A stretch of 64,000 nucleotides of DNA from Parelaphostrongylus tenuis (lineage: Eukaryota; Nematoda; Chromadorea; Rhabditida; Metastrongylidae). Where the stretch lies: the NCBI GenBank assembly GCA_019055375.1, contig JAHQIW010000864.1, forward strand, positions 1-64,000, written 5' to 3'. This document shows, piece after piece, positions 1-12,759 of this stretch. Position 1 is the first letter of the stretch, and the number at the start of each line of letters is the position of its first letter. A program made the position numbers and the translations under genes. The notes beneath the pieces are model-generated. The model was given only the letters and a program-made list of their open reading frames with translations. It was not told where the DNA came from and searched no databases.

Positions 1-2146
1 TTGAGGCAGATACTGTTACATATCCGTGTGACTTGCGCGTGTTCGCAACTGCGTCTATGCAATGAGACAGTGAATGCAATATTAATGTGCCACAACTAAT
101 CCTATTTAGCTCAGGGTGTGTTAATCAAATGACTCGTAGCAAATATCATGACAGGTATCGACGGCTCGAACGGCTCGTTGGAATCATGCTAGTATGGCGT
201 CAAGATTCGATGGTTTGTCTCGCTCGGGACATAAATAAATCTAAACACGGCGCGTGCGTCACATGCTACTCGTAGCTATTATTAATTAATGTTCAAAGCG
301 TGTGGAACCTACGTGTTGTGTATGAATATCTAATAATGCCCTTATTGCCACATCTGTGTAATGCTGTCTAGATATGCATATATGCGTGCGTTAAACGTCT
401 CAGGTCCACATATGGTGGCTAGGTCTTCTCGGACCATTAGACTGTGGTGAACATCATGATGATAGTCGGCCTAAGGAAGTCCACCTAGTCCCGGCACTCT
501 ACATAAATCCTTGCATTAATCCCAGACACAACTGACATCACTCAGTATGTCACATCTATATTGATATATTGTGTAATTTACCCGGCGCAACATACTTACA
601 AACACACATATAGTGCATAAAGACAGCGTGATAGCGACAAACTAGCGCTCGTGTGGCGATGTAGTGCGTCGCAATCCTGTGATGATAAATCTGCGATGTG
701 CGCACAATGTGATACACCTGCATCATCACTCCACTATCACTAATCATCGCGTATACGTTATCTGAGGATTATTTTGAAATTCCTCAGTGTCGTTCTGGCT
801 TTCTCTCACAATATACACTCAGTCACTCTGCGCCCCAATCATGTGACCCGACCCGCTATCTGCGTCGTGCGCGTCGCAGATACAAGCTAGTCTGGGCATG
901 GCGTTATGCCTACAATCTCAGCACCCAAGTCTGCCTTATATACCTGGTACCATTTATGTATACTCTTGTGAACAACAAAGAGAGTCACAGGAGGATAGTG
1001 GACGAATGGGTGTGTCGTTGAAGATAAAAATTGAGTGCGAGACATGCGATGTGCTACGTGTGCACAAACACATACGACAAAAAACACACGTGTGAGCCTG
1101 ATGATAATCTCTGTCTCTAGTGCCAAAACAAATAATGCTAAAAATTGATAGTGACACGCACACACGATAATGCACACAAAAAGAATACATGCAATTTCGG
1201 ACCATATCGAAAGCTCGTGATTGAGTGAATCACTAATTCAGACACAGGAAAAAACAAGACACACATACACGGTTCCTATTTACATTTGACAAGGGAAAAC
1301 TAATATGACATTCTTACAAGGGATGCAAATGTCAGATCAAAATTATTTACTTCCAACATAGAGACATTGGTATGTGAACGCGTACACGTGTCACTTGTAA
1401 ATGTCTGCAACAAGATAAATAATGCTAACCTAGTGCACGTTAACTTGCATAAAAATGGTAGTGTGTGAGAGTGTGTAGGTGGGTAGTATATACTGCTTGT
1501 GAATAAGAAGGTCTACAGGATAAGGCTGAAATTATTAGCAAATAATTATTGTGTGACGTGCGCGTAAAGAATAAAACAATGGTGCACAAGTGGTGACATC
1601 AGTCGAGGGGAAAAGAACTCAACACAATAAAAGGAATTACGCTGTTTGACAAATACATTAAAAAATAATGAATAGGAGTCTACAACAAACCAGTGGGTAC
1701 AGCAGCGAGTAGACAAATGTGTCATGTAGTATATAGTGTCGACCGTATATATAGAAATTGGTCGTTAACAGTAGAGAAGAATCTTCACTAAAAGAGGTAA
1801 CTCAAAATTATCACTATTACAAGTGGACACACACGAAAGTTTGTATAGATGTAAACAAAGCAGGCATGCAAGGTTTAGATTTATCTCAATCTAGAGTGTG
1901 TTAAAACGACTGTAACACGTTAACAGAAAAGAGGTGAAATTTCTGGAAATGGTAATAATAGTTGTGAGACAACAAAAATGATTTAAAGCATAAAAATACT
2001 ACATGGCAAATCTATTTATGACTATAACGTGAAAGACAATCAACACATACAGCATTTAAAAACTTTGCAGGTTAGGTACAACATACGTCATATTGAATAC
2101 ATATTGAATTCATTTCCTTTATGAGATATCAGCTAATGACTAGAAT
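1..2146. other. Non-coding left flank, TG/CA-rich
   Basis: No gene was recognised. The first 1.2 kb is rich in alternating TG/CA and GTGCG/CGTGC tracts and has visibly more CpG than the rest of the window, which gives short spurious ORFs on both strands. From about 1.25 kb the composition returns to ordinary AT-rich sequence. It could be an eroded satellite or simple-repeat region; no repeat unit could be fixed by eye. Confidence 0.4.
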
Positions 2147-5100
2147 AAAATTTGTCTTGACTATTGGAATTAAACTGAATCCTCAAAATTTAAAGGAAGT
2201 CATATCAAAGCAGCTTGCTTCCATATAAGCTTCCGACGGTTGTAGGACTCGAAAAAACTTATTTCGACGCAGGCGATCGAAATGATAGCGAAAATTTCAT
2301 ATTTTTACAGTACTAATTCTGTGAAAAAATCCTTAGCCTTAGCACAACACGCTTCTTTAGAGACTTTCCACATTGCGCGTTTCCGGCTCGATGGAGCTCT
2401 ATATTACATATCCAGTATATTTTCCGTGGAGCTGCGAAAAAGCTCAACGATCTGTTTACTTGAGACACTTGTTATATTATTTAGTTCTTAGGAAGTTATG
2501 AGCAAAAATGAAGAGATTCTGAACCAGAAAAAAGACCATCCGTTGACGTGTATAAAGGACTGCTCACTGGTTCGATAATGTATCTCCATGTTGATAAAAG
2601 TGAGATGAAAGCTCACAAAGATGATAAGAGCTCATGTGGAAGGAGGAAGTGTTGCGAAGTCGATTCGGTGCCTCTGACGACACAATTCGAAAACGTTCGA
2701 GTATATGCACGTAAAATGTTCTTAGAGAATTCGAAAGGGTTACATGAATGGATTGTTTGAGACGAACGACGGGCTTTTGAGTATAGAATGACAAATTCAA
2801 GTAGGAGAAACATGCTATAGAGTCTGAATTTATTTCAAAAAAAAGATAATGATAACTTTTCAAGCTACACGTAATGGTAAGATTGAAAGCGCGAATTAAA
2901 TGTGCTACATTTAATTGCTGCTGTTCAATTTGCCACGGAAACTTTCCTTCTCCAGCTTTCTTAGATTCAATCGACAATTTCTGTACCGTAAATGTTTTAG
3001 ATTTATGAGAAAATATAAAATGCAGTGAGCAATGCACAAAATGGTTTTTTGAGCGAATTTGTCCAGCAAGCCATAGGAAGTGGTACAAGATATAGTACTA
3101 GCGATGAGGAGATCACCAAAGGATATCTAATGCAGGAGTGTTTTGAGTGAACTCAACGTCGTTTTAATGGCCAACTCTATCAGCAGAACAATGCGGTGGC
3201 TGAGTGTTCAGAGGAGTTCACATATTACTCATGCATATAAAGAAAAATACTAAATGTCATTTGCATAAGGCTGTCAGGCGCATTTAATTGAACTTGCAAG
3301 TTTTATGTTCAGCAAGCATATAACTTAGTGTACAAATTCAGAACTCTCTGAATGCTTTCGAAAGGAAGTTTGTTGGCAGACTCCATAATGCAGTAGCGTA
3401 ATGCAGATTCATGTCGTGAGCACTAATAACGGTACAATAAGGTTATGATGAAGAAAGTCTAATTATCATAACGACACACATCATACATGGAAAGTATAAT
3501 TTCATAAGCCCCACTCTCAACGGCGGACGTGAGAGTCCGAATAGAAAGTGCCACACAGAGACTATGAATAAAAAAAAACTAAAGTAATTTGAACAACCTA
3601 AAAAGGAAACCAACGTAAACGTACCAGCTTTCACAGAACATTTTTGGCCTTTGGTATCATGTCTGTCATTAGGCTGAATGAAAAGTGTAAAATAGAAGGA
3701 AGATTTAATCTTAGAATGTGGTAAGATATCGCATGAAGCTGCAGAGAATTTACCAGAGCTTAAAAGAATTGTATCCAACTTGTTTTCAGGAAAAAATGTA
3801 CTCTTATAGGAGTCATTTTTTATTTTTTTTTTTTTCCTGAAAACAGTTGGATACTTCTTTTAAGCTCTGGTAAATTCTCTTCACGCTTCATGCGCTATCT
3901 TACCACATTCTAAATTAATCTTCCTTCTATTTTCCTACTTTTCATTCAGCCTAATGACAGACATGATACCAAAGGCCAAAAATGTTCTTGAAAGCTGTTA
4001 CGTTTACGTTGGTTTCCTTTTTTAGGTTGTTCAAATACTTTAGTTTTTTTTTTTTCATAGTTTCTTGTGGCACTTTCTATTCGGACTCTCACGTCCGCCG
4101 TTGAGAGTGGGGCTTATGAAATTATACTTTCCATGTATGATGTGTGTCGTTATGATAATTAGACTTTCTTCATCATAACCTTATTGTACCGTTATTAGTG
4201 CTCACGACATGAATCTGCATTACGCTACTGCATTATGGAGTCTGCCAACAAACTTCCTTTCGAAGCATTCAGAGAGTTCTGAATTTGTACACTAAGTTAT
4301 ATGCTTGCTGAACATAAAACTTTGCAAGTTCAATTAAATGCGCCTGACAGCCTTATGCAAATGACATTTAGTATTTTTCTTTATATGCATGAGTATATGT
4401 GAACTCCTCTGAACACTCAGCCACCGCATTGTTCTGCTGATAGAGTTGGCCATAAACGACGTTGAGTTCACTCAAAACACTCCTGCATTAGATATCCTTT
4501 TGGTGATCTCCTCATCGCTAGTACTATATCTTGTACCACTTCCTATGGCTTGCTGGACAATTCGCTCAAAAAACCATTTTGTGCTTGCTCACTGCATTTT
4601 ATATTTTCTCATAAATCTAAACATTTACGGTACAGAAATTGTCGATTGAATCTAAAGAAAGCTGGAGAGGAAAGTTTCCGTGGCAAATTGAACAGCCAGC
4701 AATTAATGTAGCACATTTAATTCGCGCTTTCAATCTTACCATTACGTGTAGCTTGAAAAGTTATCATTATCTTTTTTTTGAAATAATTCAGACTCTATAG
4801 CTGTTTCTCCTTACTTGAATTTGTCATTCTATACTCAAAAGCCCGTCGTTCGTCTCAAACAATCCATTCATGTAACCCTTTCGAATTCTCTAAGAACATT
4901 TTACGTGCATATACTCGAACGTTTTCGAATTGTTGTCGTCAGAGGCACCGAATCGACTTCGCAACACTTCCTCCTTCCACATGAGCTCTTATCATCTTTG
5001 TGAGCTTTCATCTCACTTTTATCAACATGGAGACTACATTATCGAACCAGTGAGCAGTCCTTTATACACGTCAACCGGATGGTCTTTTTTCTGGTTCAGA

Positions 5101-5482
5101 ATCTCTTCATTTTTGCTCATAACTTCCTAAGAACTAAATAATATAACAAGTGTCTCAAGTAAACAGATCGTTGAGCTTTTTCGCAGCTTCCACGGAAAAT
5201 ATACTTGGATATGTAATATAGAGCTCCAATCGAGCCGAAAACGCGCAATGTGGAAAGTCTCTAGAGAAGCGTGTTGTGCTAAGGCTAAGGATTTTTTCAC
5301 AGAATTAGTACTGTAAAAATATGAAATTTTCGCTATCATTTCGATCGCCTGCGTCGAAATAAGTTTTTTCGAGTCCTACAACCGTCCGGAAGCTTATATG
5401 GAAGCAAGCTGCTTTGATATGACTTCCTTATAAATTTTGAGGATTCAGGTTTAATTCCAATAGTCAAGACAAATTTTATTTT
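2147..5482. repeat. 3.3-kb near-perfect inverted repeat
   Basis: The left arm (about 2147-3796) and right arm (about 3830-5482) are reverse complements along their whole length, joined by a T-rich spacer of about 35 bases. Outer ends pair (left AAATTTGTCTTGACTATTGG, right the same inverted near 5460-5480) and inner ends pair (GTTTTCAGGAAAAAA with TTTTTTCCTGAAAAC). The arms differ mainly by small scattered indels and a few substitutions, with no sign of coding constraint. No transposase, terminal motif or flanking duplication was recognised. It could be a fold-back element, a genuine palindromic duplication, or an artefact of a long read that ran through both strands of one molecule. Confidence 0.85.
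2564..3088 (-). other. Unassigned 174-codon open frame in the palindrome arm
   Basis: This is the longest open frame in the window. It lies in the left arm and reads outward. Its composition (many Ser, His, Leu, Phe) matches no family I recognise. In the right-arm copy (+ strand, about 4540-5050) the same frame is broken by indels. It is probably a chance ORF, but could be part of a real element whose other arm has been damaged. Confidence 0.12.
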
Positions 5483-6031
5483 TGACATTTAAAAAAGAAA
5501 TCATGATCATTCATGAAGAGTGACCTACCTGAATTGGTTTAAATGCTGAGCTGGATGCTTCGATAGCTATCTTTTAGTCTTTGCTTGAATTTTCTCAATA
5601 TATTCATTTCTATAGTTCTTTATGTTCAGTAAGCTTTACAACACTTAGAAATGAACCTGCTCTTTGGTAGCTAGCAATCTTCCGTACCTTAATGAGTGGA
5701 TGTGTGAATTTTTACGAATGCCATTTAGTGTCGAAATCAAGAAATTTTATGGATGGGTGTGTTGTAAGGCGTGCAAATATCGAAGGCCTTTGTGAACTTA
5801 CAGGATGCAGTATTCCAAAGAAGTAGGTAATAATATGTTTTCCTGATCTTTTCACAGACACGAAATAACTTTCAATAGTGTTACGACACGAGGAGTAGAT
5901 TCTGTGGAATAAGCAAGTATGCTTTCATAAAGAGCGAGGAAAATAATGTTACGGGGCATTTGAAAATGCTAAGTTTACATCAGAAGAACTAATTCTGGCG
6001 TTCTGCTGCATGGTAGATTATATCGTGTCAG
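5483..6031. other. Intergenic, nothing recognised
   Basis: AT-rich sequence between the 3.3-kb palindrome and a SINE. No conserved coding frame, repeat or RNA was recognised. Confidence 0.4.
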
Positions 6032-6360
6032 TATGAATATGTCGCATGTGGCGCAGTGGTTAGAGGTGCTCGCGTCGCTCACGAGGTCGGTGGTCCGATC
6101 TCGCGCTCATGGCTCACCAAGCCATCCATCCCTCCGGGGTCGGTAAACTGGTACCAGACAGGTCTCAGACTTGTCTGGGAGGATAAGCAGCACTGACTCG
6201 GTTCAGCGGGAGGCCACCGCGAGTCATTGTAAAAGCCAGATATGCATTCAATCACCTCAAACGAAGCTAAAGATTGAAGTAGAATGCATGGCGCATCTCT
6301 CAGGGATTGATCAACGCCGAGAGTTTTATCCTTTATCCTTTTTTTTATGAATATGTCGCA
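6032..6360 (+). mobile_element. tRNA-derived SINE (family 3), intact with 15-bp duplication
   Basis: A 299-bp element (6047-6345) flanked on both sides by the perfect 15-bp direct repeat TATGAATATGTCGCA (6032-6046 and 6346-6360), a target-site duplication expected of LINE-type retrotransposition. The 5' part is tRNA-like, with a pol III A-box-type sequence (TGGCGCAGTGGTTAGAGG) and a B-box-type sequence (GGTCCGATCTC). The body is unrelated to tRNA and the end is a T-rich pyrimidine tract. A close second copy lies at 27,238-27,555 and decayed relatives near 13.4, 36.9 and 43.6 kb. The element ORF on the minus strand is spurious. Confidence 0.85.
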
Positions 6361-6894
6361 ATCTTGGCAAAAAAAATTGTGGACAAAGGCTTTCTGGGAA
6401 TCAAGTAAGCAGGCCGGAGTTGACTTCCTTACCACTTCACTTTTCAGTTAGTCCGCTAAAATGAGTTAAAGTTCAAGCAAGCACTTTTAAATATCAATGT
6501 TTGGGCTATACATTTTCAACGTTTTCAATAGGTTGACAAATAAAATCTGTCGAATTTTCTTTGTTATTTTTATTCTTGGAAACCTGCGATCTTGAGATTC
6601 TAGATATTTAAGGCATTTTTCTGTAACTGTATGAATTTTATCATTACGCTAACATGGAAGTTTTGCCTTATTTCTTTATCATTTATTCATTCAAAATTAA
6701 TTCATTTTTCAGTCTTTTCTACAGTGTTTTGTATACCTCGAAAGCTTGTGATTTCAAGATTCTAAATATGTGAACCATTTTATTCTTTTGTAAGTGCATG
6801 CGCCGAAGCGACTCAAAATATTGTAGAACACTTACCCACAAGGCGGTCGATCTACATACTACACAAAAATAGTCCAAAAAGTTTCCTGAAAATG
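6361..6894. other. AT-rich stretch before a mariner remnant
   Basis: No coding signal. A short motif (GATCTTGAGATTCTA near 6590 and GATTTCAAGATTCTA near 6750) recurs with similar flanks, so this is probably decayed duplicated transposon sequence belonging with the neighbouring mariner remnant. Confidence 0.35.
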
Positions 6895-7145
6895 ACATCA
6901 ACACGTCAAAATCGGCTGCGACAGTGTTGTCAAAGCGGCATCAAAACAACGCTCGTCGACTTGTTGCGTATCTGACATTGCAAGGGATTGAAGAATTAAA
7001 TTTGAAACGTTTTATTTATCCATCGTTTAGTCCAGATGCTGCTTCAAGTGACTACCACCTTTCCAAGTCTGTGCGACATTTCTTGGCAGAAAAACGTTTT
7101 GCCAAAGTCGATGATGTGTTGAAGCAACTGTGCTGATTCCAAAGA
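6895..7145 (+). pseudogene. mariner transposase remnant, C-terminal part
   Basis: The conceptual peptide has the mariner block around the second and third catalytic aspartates: HQNNARRLVAYLTLQGIEEL, then SPDAASSDYHL and HFLAEKRFAKVDDV. In active mariners the first block reads H-DNARPH; here the catalytic Asp position is Asn, and the frame stops after about 70 codons. No N-terminal half or terminal inverted repeat could be placed. An inactive fossil; the family assignment rests on the SPD-SDYHLF block and HFLAEKRF. Confidence 0.8.
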
Positions 7146-8600
7146 AAAAAAAATTACACAGCTAAAAAAATGAAATGGTTAACTTATCTGGAATCTCGAG
7201 ATCACGAGCTTCCGAATGTCGTTGAACGCGTTAGAAGAGACCTAGAGACGTATTTGTTGTAAATAAACAATATTAATAGAAAAAATCGACAGAGAAGAGC
7301 TTCAAACCTGTAAAAGGGAAATAGCGAGGAATGTTCGTTTCGTTTTATTGTGTTGTTCAAACTTCATTAGATTGATTTATGAAGGTTTACAAAAAGACGG
7401 AGAGTTATAATCAAAATTGAATCTTTATTTATTTCTCAAATATTAAACGTCAAGGTACGTTTACCGGTACTAACGAAGCAGGTTTGAGCAGCTGTGCTTT
7501 AGTACATCGGTGATGTAAGAGAGTGAAACTAAAAATAAGATTATGCAAGTCGTTAGGTTTAAGGAAAGGCACAAACAATTAGTGAATAACAAAAATAGCT
7601 TTGCTTATAATTTACTAGAATCGAGAGCTTAACAGGCCATACACAACAGGTAGTTTATTGACTACCTTCTACAAGGAAATTTTCAAAGTGATGGAACACA
7701 TAGCTCTCTTCTGGTACAAGATAAAGCCTTGAAGTAAAAAAGCGCGTAATTCACTTTAAGTACGTAGAATGGCTTAAACGAAACAACATAAAGGATAGAA
7801 TTACGAGGGAACAGCATTCTCTCAACGTGGCGTGATTTGAAAATATTTATCGCCCCGGAACATTGATGTTACGGACTACTTACAAATCAACATTAATTCA
7901 AGATTTTTGCTCCAGAGCCTTTTGTAATGAATGAGAAAGGTACCGCAGAAAGAAGTTCCCTTCGACAGCATTTTTCTTTATTTATTACAGTGCACTTCCT
8001 TGTTGACTTGTTGATAATTAGGAAAACTAGGGGAGAGGAATAGAGAATGTTTCTACGAGCTAGATATTGTGGTCTGCCAGTATCAAAGTATCTTTCTTTA
8101 GTGAGCTTTTCTCATCATCTTTAAAACTGAGAAGAAGGGAATTATCGCAGTATTAGTGATGCCGTTTATGACACAAACGTCGTAAGACTCGATGGCCCTC
8201 TTAGACCTACAAGCTTCTCAAACCTACGGAAAATTGGTACCAGACATGTTTGAGACCAGTTTTACTCTCTGCGATTTCACTAGAACTCTTTAGCATTGTT
8301 TCCCGTGATTCGAGGAGGTCGACTAGACCAGCATTCGGCGGTTTTCAAAAAGAAGAAATAGATCTTCAAGCGGCAGGCAATCCTACACTCAAGCAGCTTG
8401 GCGATCTTTGTGGATGGATGATGGATAAAAAGAAGCGAATGAGATGCGGAAGTGTTGAACTTCACACAGTAGCTAGGAGAGCTAGCCGATTGAAAAAGTA
8501 CAATTCAATTATGTTGAGATTCGAAAAACATTCCTATTTTTACCAACTTAGTAAGAATGTTATGATATTGCAAATATTCATCTAAGAAGATTGAGTGTTC
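7146..8600. other. Intergenic, nothing recognised
   Basis: AT-rich sequence with only short chance ORFs, for example 8250-8585 (+), which has no recognisable domain. No RNA gene or clear repeat was identified. Confidence 0.4.
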
Positions 8601-8604
8601 GCAA

Positions 8605-8690
8605 AACTCTGCGCTTAGGCGGTAATTGAATCGCGTTTCACTTTTACTGGGAACGCCTGCTACCACTACACCACAAAGACTACAGCTTTG
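8605..8690 (-). repeat. tRNA-derived repeat head
   Basis: Read on the minus strand this has an A-box-like TGGTGTAGTGGTAGCAGG and, about 35 bases later, a B-box-like GATTCAATTAC, then a short acceptor-like match. It is a decayed SINE head rather than a working tRNA: the anticodon arm does not fold convincingly. Confidence 0.5.
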
Positions 8691-9329
8691 CGACCACCCT
8701 TTGACATTAACTACCGCAGCTCTTAGCAAACAACTCTTAACGGCTTCGGTAAGTATATGTCGCCATTAATTCCAACTAAACGTACAGTGCCTATAACAAC
8801 TATATATGCAAGAATGCTGAAAGATAGTTAACTTTTATACCCTATATCGCAGTATCGCATATTTCTCAGTGTTCTCGAATATATACTTATAACATTTCAA
8901 AATTGCTTTGAAAGTAGTAAAGTATGAAGTTTTTGTTAAGTATATATACCCAATAGTTGTCAACTTAACTGAATTCAATGCTGATATTTGCTTACCACAA
9001 TAGACCCGTTCAATGTTGGTTGCTGACAACTTCGACACCTCATATCACAGAAAGACTGATAACAACAAAACGATCTCAGTAGTGTAGTAGTATCACGACC
9101 TACCGGTATCAGTGAAGCGAGGTTCAACTTCCACTTAAGGTTTAAAGTCACGCACTCAGCGTTCTTGAATATTGAGATTTTTTGCAGTACGAATGTTCTA
9201 CACATAACATAAAGTTATAGCAATAAAAGTACACCGTGTTAAGTGTCAATCAATTCCATAGGGATGCGTAATGCACTCGATTCTATTGAACAGACTCAAT
9301 AAAATGATATTTGGACTATACAGTGAGTG

Positions 9330-9440
9330 GACCAATAAGTCGATGCCGCAGCGGTGGAGAGGCTGACTTACCGAAAGAGCGGGATCGAATCAGTCACTGC
9401 ATAGGAGTTTCTGGAAAACCTCTAACCGCTACGCCACACG
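9330..9440 (-). repeat. tRNA-derived repeat head
   Basis: The minus strand carries TGGCGTAGCGGTTAGAGG (A-box type) followed by GATTCGATCCC (B-box type). The sequence between them does not give a proper anticodon arm, so it is scored as a tRNA-derived SINE fragment, related to but distinct from family 3. Confidence 0.5.
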
Positions 9441-9989
9441 AACCACATTGTGGTATTGAAATTATAATGAAAAATGGACTTACCTTTTGTGCAGTAAATT
9501 CAGCCAAAGAGTAAGCATTTCCTCTTGATTTCGAATTGACCTTTCATTTGGATTTCCTCTACGAGACATACTACGATTGCGATAGATAGAACAAGGAATT
9601 TTTTCGCTAGCCGTAGTGGTTCAGGCCTGTCGGTTCATTGCTTCAAATTTCAAGTGGCAATGGGAAAAACAGCGAGAGGAATTAAATAACCCAGTCATTT
9701 TAACAGGATGCAATGTCATATTAATTACGTGTGATTATGAATAGGAATGTACAAATATAACTCCACCGTTTTTTCTATGGTTTAATATTCAATCAGTGCA
9801 GAAAATTCTTGTACTAAAGCCTAATTAAATATAATTTCCAGCATTAATAATGACAATTTTCTAAGTTTTGGGTACTTTGTGAATGCCATCGAAGAATAAT
9901 TTGATGAGTAAAGTTGGTGAAGTTTTTTGAAATTTTTTTTTAAATTTGCTAATTTGTAACTTGAATTTAGTGATTTCAAGTGGTAATCT
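9441..9989. other. Intergenic, nothing recognised
   Basis: AT-rich, no coding signal. The last 100 bases may be eroded 3' sequence of the adjacent mariner remnant. Confidence 0.3.
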
Positions 9990-10486
9990 AACCGTATAGT
10001 GTCGGGAGAGCAAAGCGGGTAAGGTGAAACCTCCTGAAACCTCCCACATCAGCTTTTTTGTGACGTTTTTCGATCGGTTTTGCGACATGGTGTTAGCCTT
10101 ACATGCAGCAAAATCACTTTGGCGCGTCTTACGATCCATTGCAATCGTTCTTCTAGCAATTCATCATTTAATTTCATTAATTATTGTTGATAGAGTGCTG
10201 CATCAACAGTTTCACAGATTTCAATAGCTCGTAGTAGAGAACGCTTCTCTGTTCCTAACAAATGCATATTTAACCGTCTTTCGTCAATATTCCGTTTTGC
10301 AGTAGATTTTGCTGGTTGGCAGGGACCGGTCCATGATCGTTTGCGTTTTGGATTGACAAAATAATTCCACTTTTCGCCTCCGGCCACTATGTGATACAAA
10401 AGGTCTTCTCTTTGATCGGCGGCGGTTTTCTTTAGATTAAACATGTAAATTGAAGCTTCCCTGCAAATGGCGGTTTTTGGGTGCAA
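9990..10486 (-). pseudogene. mariner transposase remnant, catalytic core
   Basis: Minus-strand frames encode successive mariner blocks: DLLYHIVAGGEKWNYF and NPKRKRSW at 10,310-10,420, KSTAKRNIDERR just after, and YPLCSPD with LDYHL near 9,990-10,040. Active mariners read TGDEKW at the first catalytic Asp; here it is AGGEKW, so the first catalytic residue is lost. A frame change and a stop separate the two halves. No terminal repeats were identified. It is a different copy from the 6.9-kb remnant and clearly inactive. Confidence 0.85.
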
Positions 10487-10489
10487 TAG

Positions 10490-12484
10490 TCGTGATATTC
10501 AAAACCCTTCAAAAAACATAGTATAAGGTATTCTGTGTATGAAAAACATAAATAAATGGCGTTTTTAGCGCACTTTCAAACAAGGGTCGGGTTTGCATAT
10601 CTTTCTTTTTACTGTCAAGACAGCATAAATAATTAAAAGTTGGAATCATATTTGCACACATAGTATTTAACACATAATCACGCGTTTTGAAAGTAGCGCG
10701 GTAAATGACAGAAGAATTGAATCATAAACATCTCCATCATTATCAACCAGATCTGTTGTCAACCGATCGCCATTTCATGGAGCACTCTGTAGAGTTCTTG
10801 ATGTTTAAGCTGCCAGTTCAGCCATTACCATTAGTTGAAAGGCTAATGATTCCCGAAATTTCTGAATAATTAACGAAAATTGCGGTCTCTCGAATCAAGC
10901 TGCGCGAGCGATTACAACTGCCGTTTGCGAAGAACGTTACTTTCGTTATTGATTTAGAGATTTTCCTCTGCTTTGCAGAAGCTTCCTAGTTTCACTTTAT
11001 TGAAAAGAAGACCTTGTTTATCGTTCTATGCGTACTAGTCCATTTCTATTTACCCAGTAATCGCGATAAATAGAAACAACAGGATAACCATATCGAATGC
11101 AAGAAATAAACTTTTTTCACTCTTACGGCACTCTACAAAAACCTTTGCAAGGCTTAGATATAATTCCAGAATCATAAAGACTTATGCTATCAAATGATTA
11201 TCAAATTCTTATGAAAAAAACGGTAAGGAGCTCAGACGAGCATAATAATGGGCGTTGAATGTGAATGTAGTTTCCTCTTCGTCATCTACAGTGAAATGAA
11301 ATGGTCTATGAAAAGTAAACTCAGTATTCCGATTGCGGTTTCTCAGTCTATCGGATAAATGTTGAAATTTCGATAATATATATCTTTTTTTTTTTGAAAA
11401 ACCAAGATAAACACGAGTGCGAAACACACATAAACTTTAGAGGCAAAAGGTAACTTCCTCTTCGTCGTTGCAATATACCAGGAAAGCCCTTCTAGAAGCC
11501 AAGTGCAGCGTTAAAATCACCCTTTTCAGCTGTCAAATGCGCTCAAAAGTCTAGTAAAAAACCTGTGCCTTCAAAAAAACCATGAAAGGCTAGTGTACCA
11601 TTTTAATCCTACTGTTGAAGTGTTCTAATTTATGTTTTTAGTAATTATAAAGTCATGACTTATTAATTTGGGAATTATTGAACAATGTTTAATTCTTCTT
11701 TTGGGTTCAGAGCCGGAATACCTTGATAACTGAAGGGATAATGTGGCGCGGAGAATTCGACAGTTGTACACCTGTTACAATGCATTCTGAATATCTTACT
11801 TTCAAGCAGTTCGTTAGTTACGTTTCAAAACCTGCAATGTCATAATCTCATGAAAGTACTCTCCCCAAATTTAGGTAAAATTGATCACTTTATAAAATGC
11901 CATATCTACGCACATATCATAAGTCAGCCTATTGAATTAGCGCCGACCAACTTTTATGATTTCCCTTTCCAGTTAGGTGCCACTTTGTAATTGTAATCTT
12001 TAGTGCCTAATTTGTATTTAAACAACAAGGGACGATGTCAATTATAACCACAAGAATGAAATACACATAAAACTTGGAAACACATGCTTTCATGTCATTT
12101 ACTCCATCCACCACTACACCATTATTAGGAATCTCGCTCTGACAGGACACCGTCGCGGCCTCGTTCAGCTTTACTCCCAGCAATGTTCTAACCTATTCGA
12201 TGGCTGCTAGCAGTCTCTTTTCGAAAAGTCGATTTTGAAAGCACGATGGGCATCATACCGCAGTTGAGCTGTAGCTGCTTGAGGCAATCCTAATTTTTTA
12301 TTTGAAGTCTGTCTTTTTTAACGACAGGATACGATGTAACAATTGCTATGAAAAGATGTAGTTGTGATAGGTTTTATGACACAAAGAGTTATGTTCCGAA
12401 TTTTTCTCGTATTTTTAGCACTCCTATGATGGTAAAACTACGCCTTTATATTTCTTTGTTAAAATAATTATTTTTCTCATGTTC
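10490..12484. other. Intergenic, nothing recognised
   Basis: About 2 kb of AT-rich sequence with homopolymer runs and short ORFs (for example 11,209-11,427, minus) that match no family I know. The first few hundred bases could hold the eroded N-terminal part of the mariner copy next door. Confidence 0.4.
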
Positions 12485-12759
12485 ATCAATTATGGGAAGC
12501 CGTGGCCGAGTGGTTGTGATGCTCGTTCCGGCGCGCGTGGAGCCGAGCTCCACCCCTCAACACTCTCCAGCAGTCAGCAAGAATCTCCTATGGAACACCA
12601 CAGCCAGGTCATATTCGAGATTGCAAGGAGACATGTTCGACCAGTATTTTACGTGATTCAAGAAAAAAAGGCGAATCGAATGCTAGAAGTAGTGGGATGT
12701 GCACATTAGAATTTGTTATGATGCGCCGTGTAAATAAATAAATAATATGATGAATTATG
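12485..12759 (+). mobile_element. tRNA-derived SINE (family 4)
   Basis: Begins GCCGTGGCCGAGTGGTTGTG, a Leu/Ser-type tRNA head with an A box, and runs through a body shared with three other copies (23.9 kb minus, 33.7 kb minus, 53.9 kb plus). It ends in TAAATAAATAAATAA. Flanks ATCAATTATG and ATGAATTATG form a 10-bp imperfect direct repeat, probably the target-site duplication. Confidence 0.75.

Noticed and set aside
3090..3120. GCGATGAGGAG in the large palindrome as hammerhead
   Set aside because: Lacks the CTG of the core and any downstream GAAA in position.
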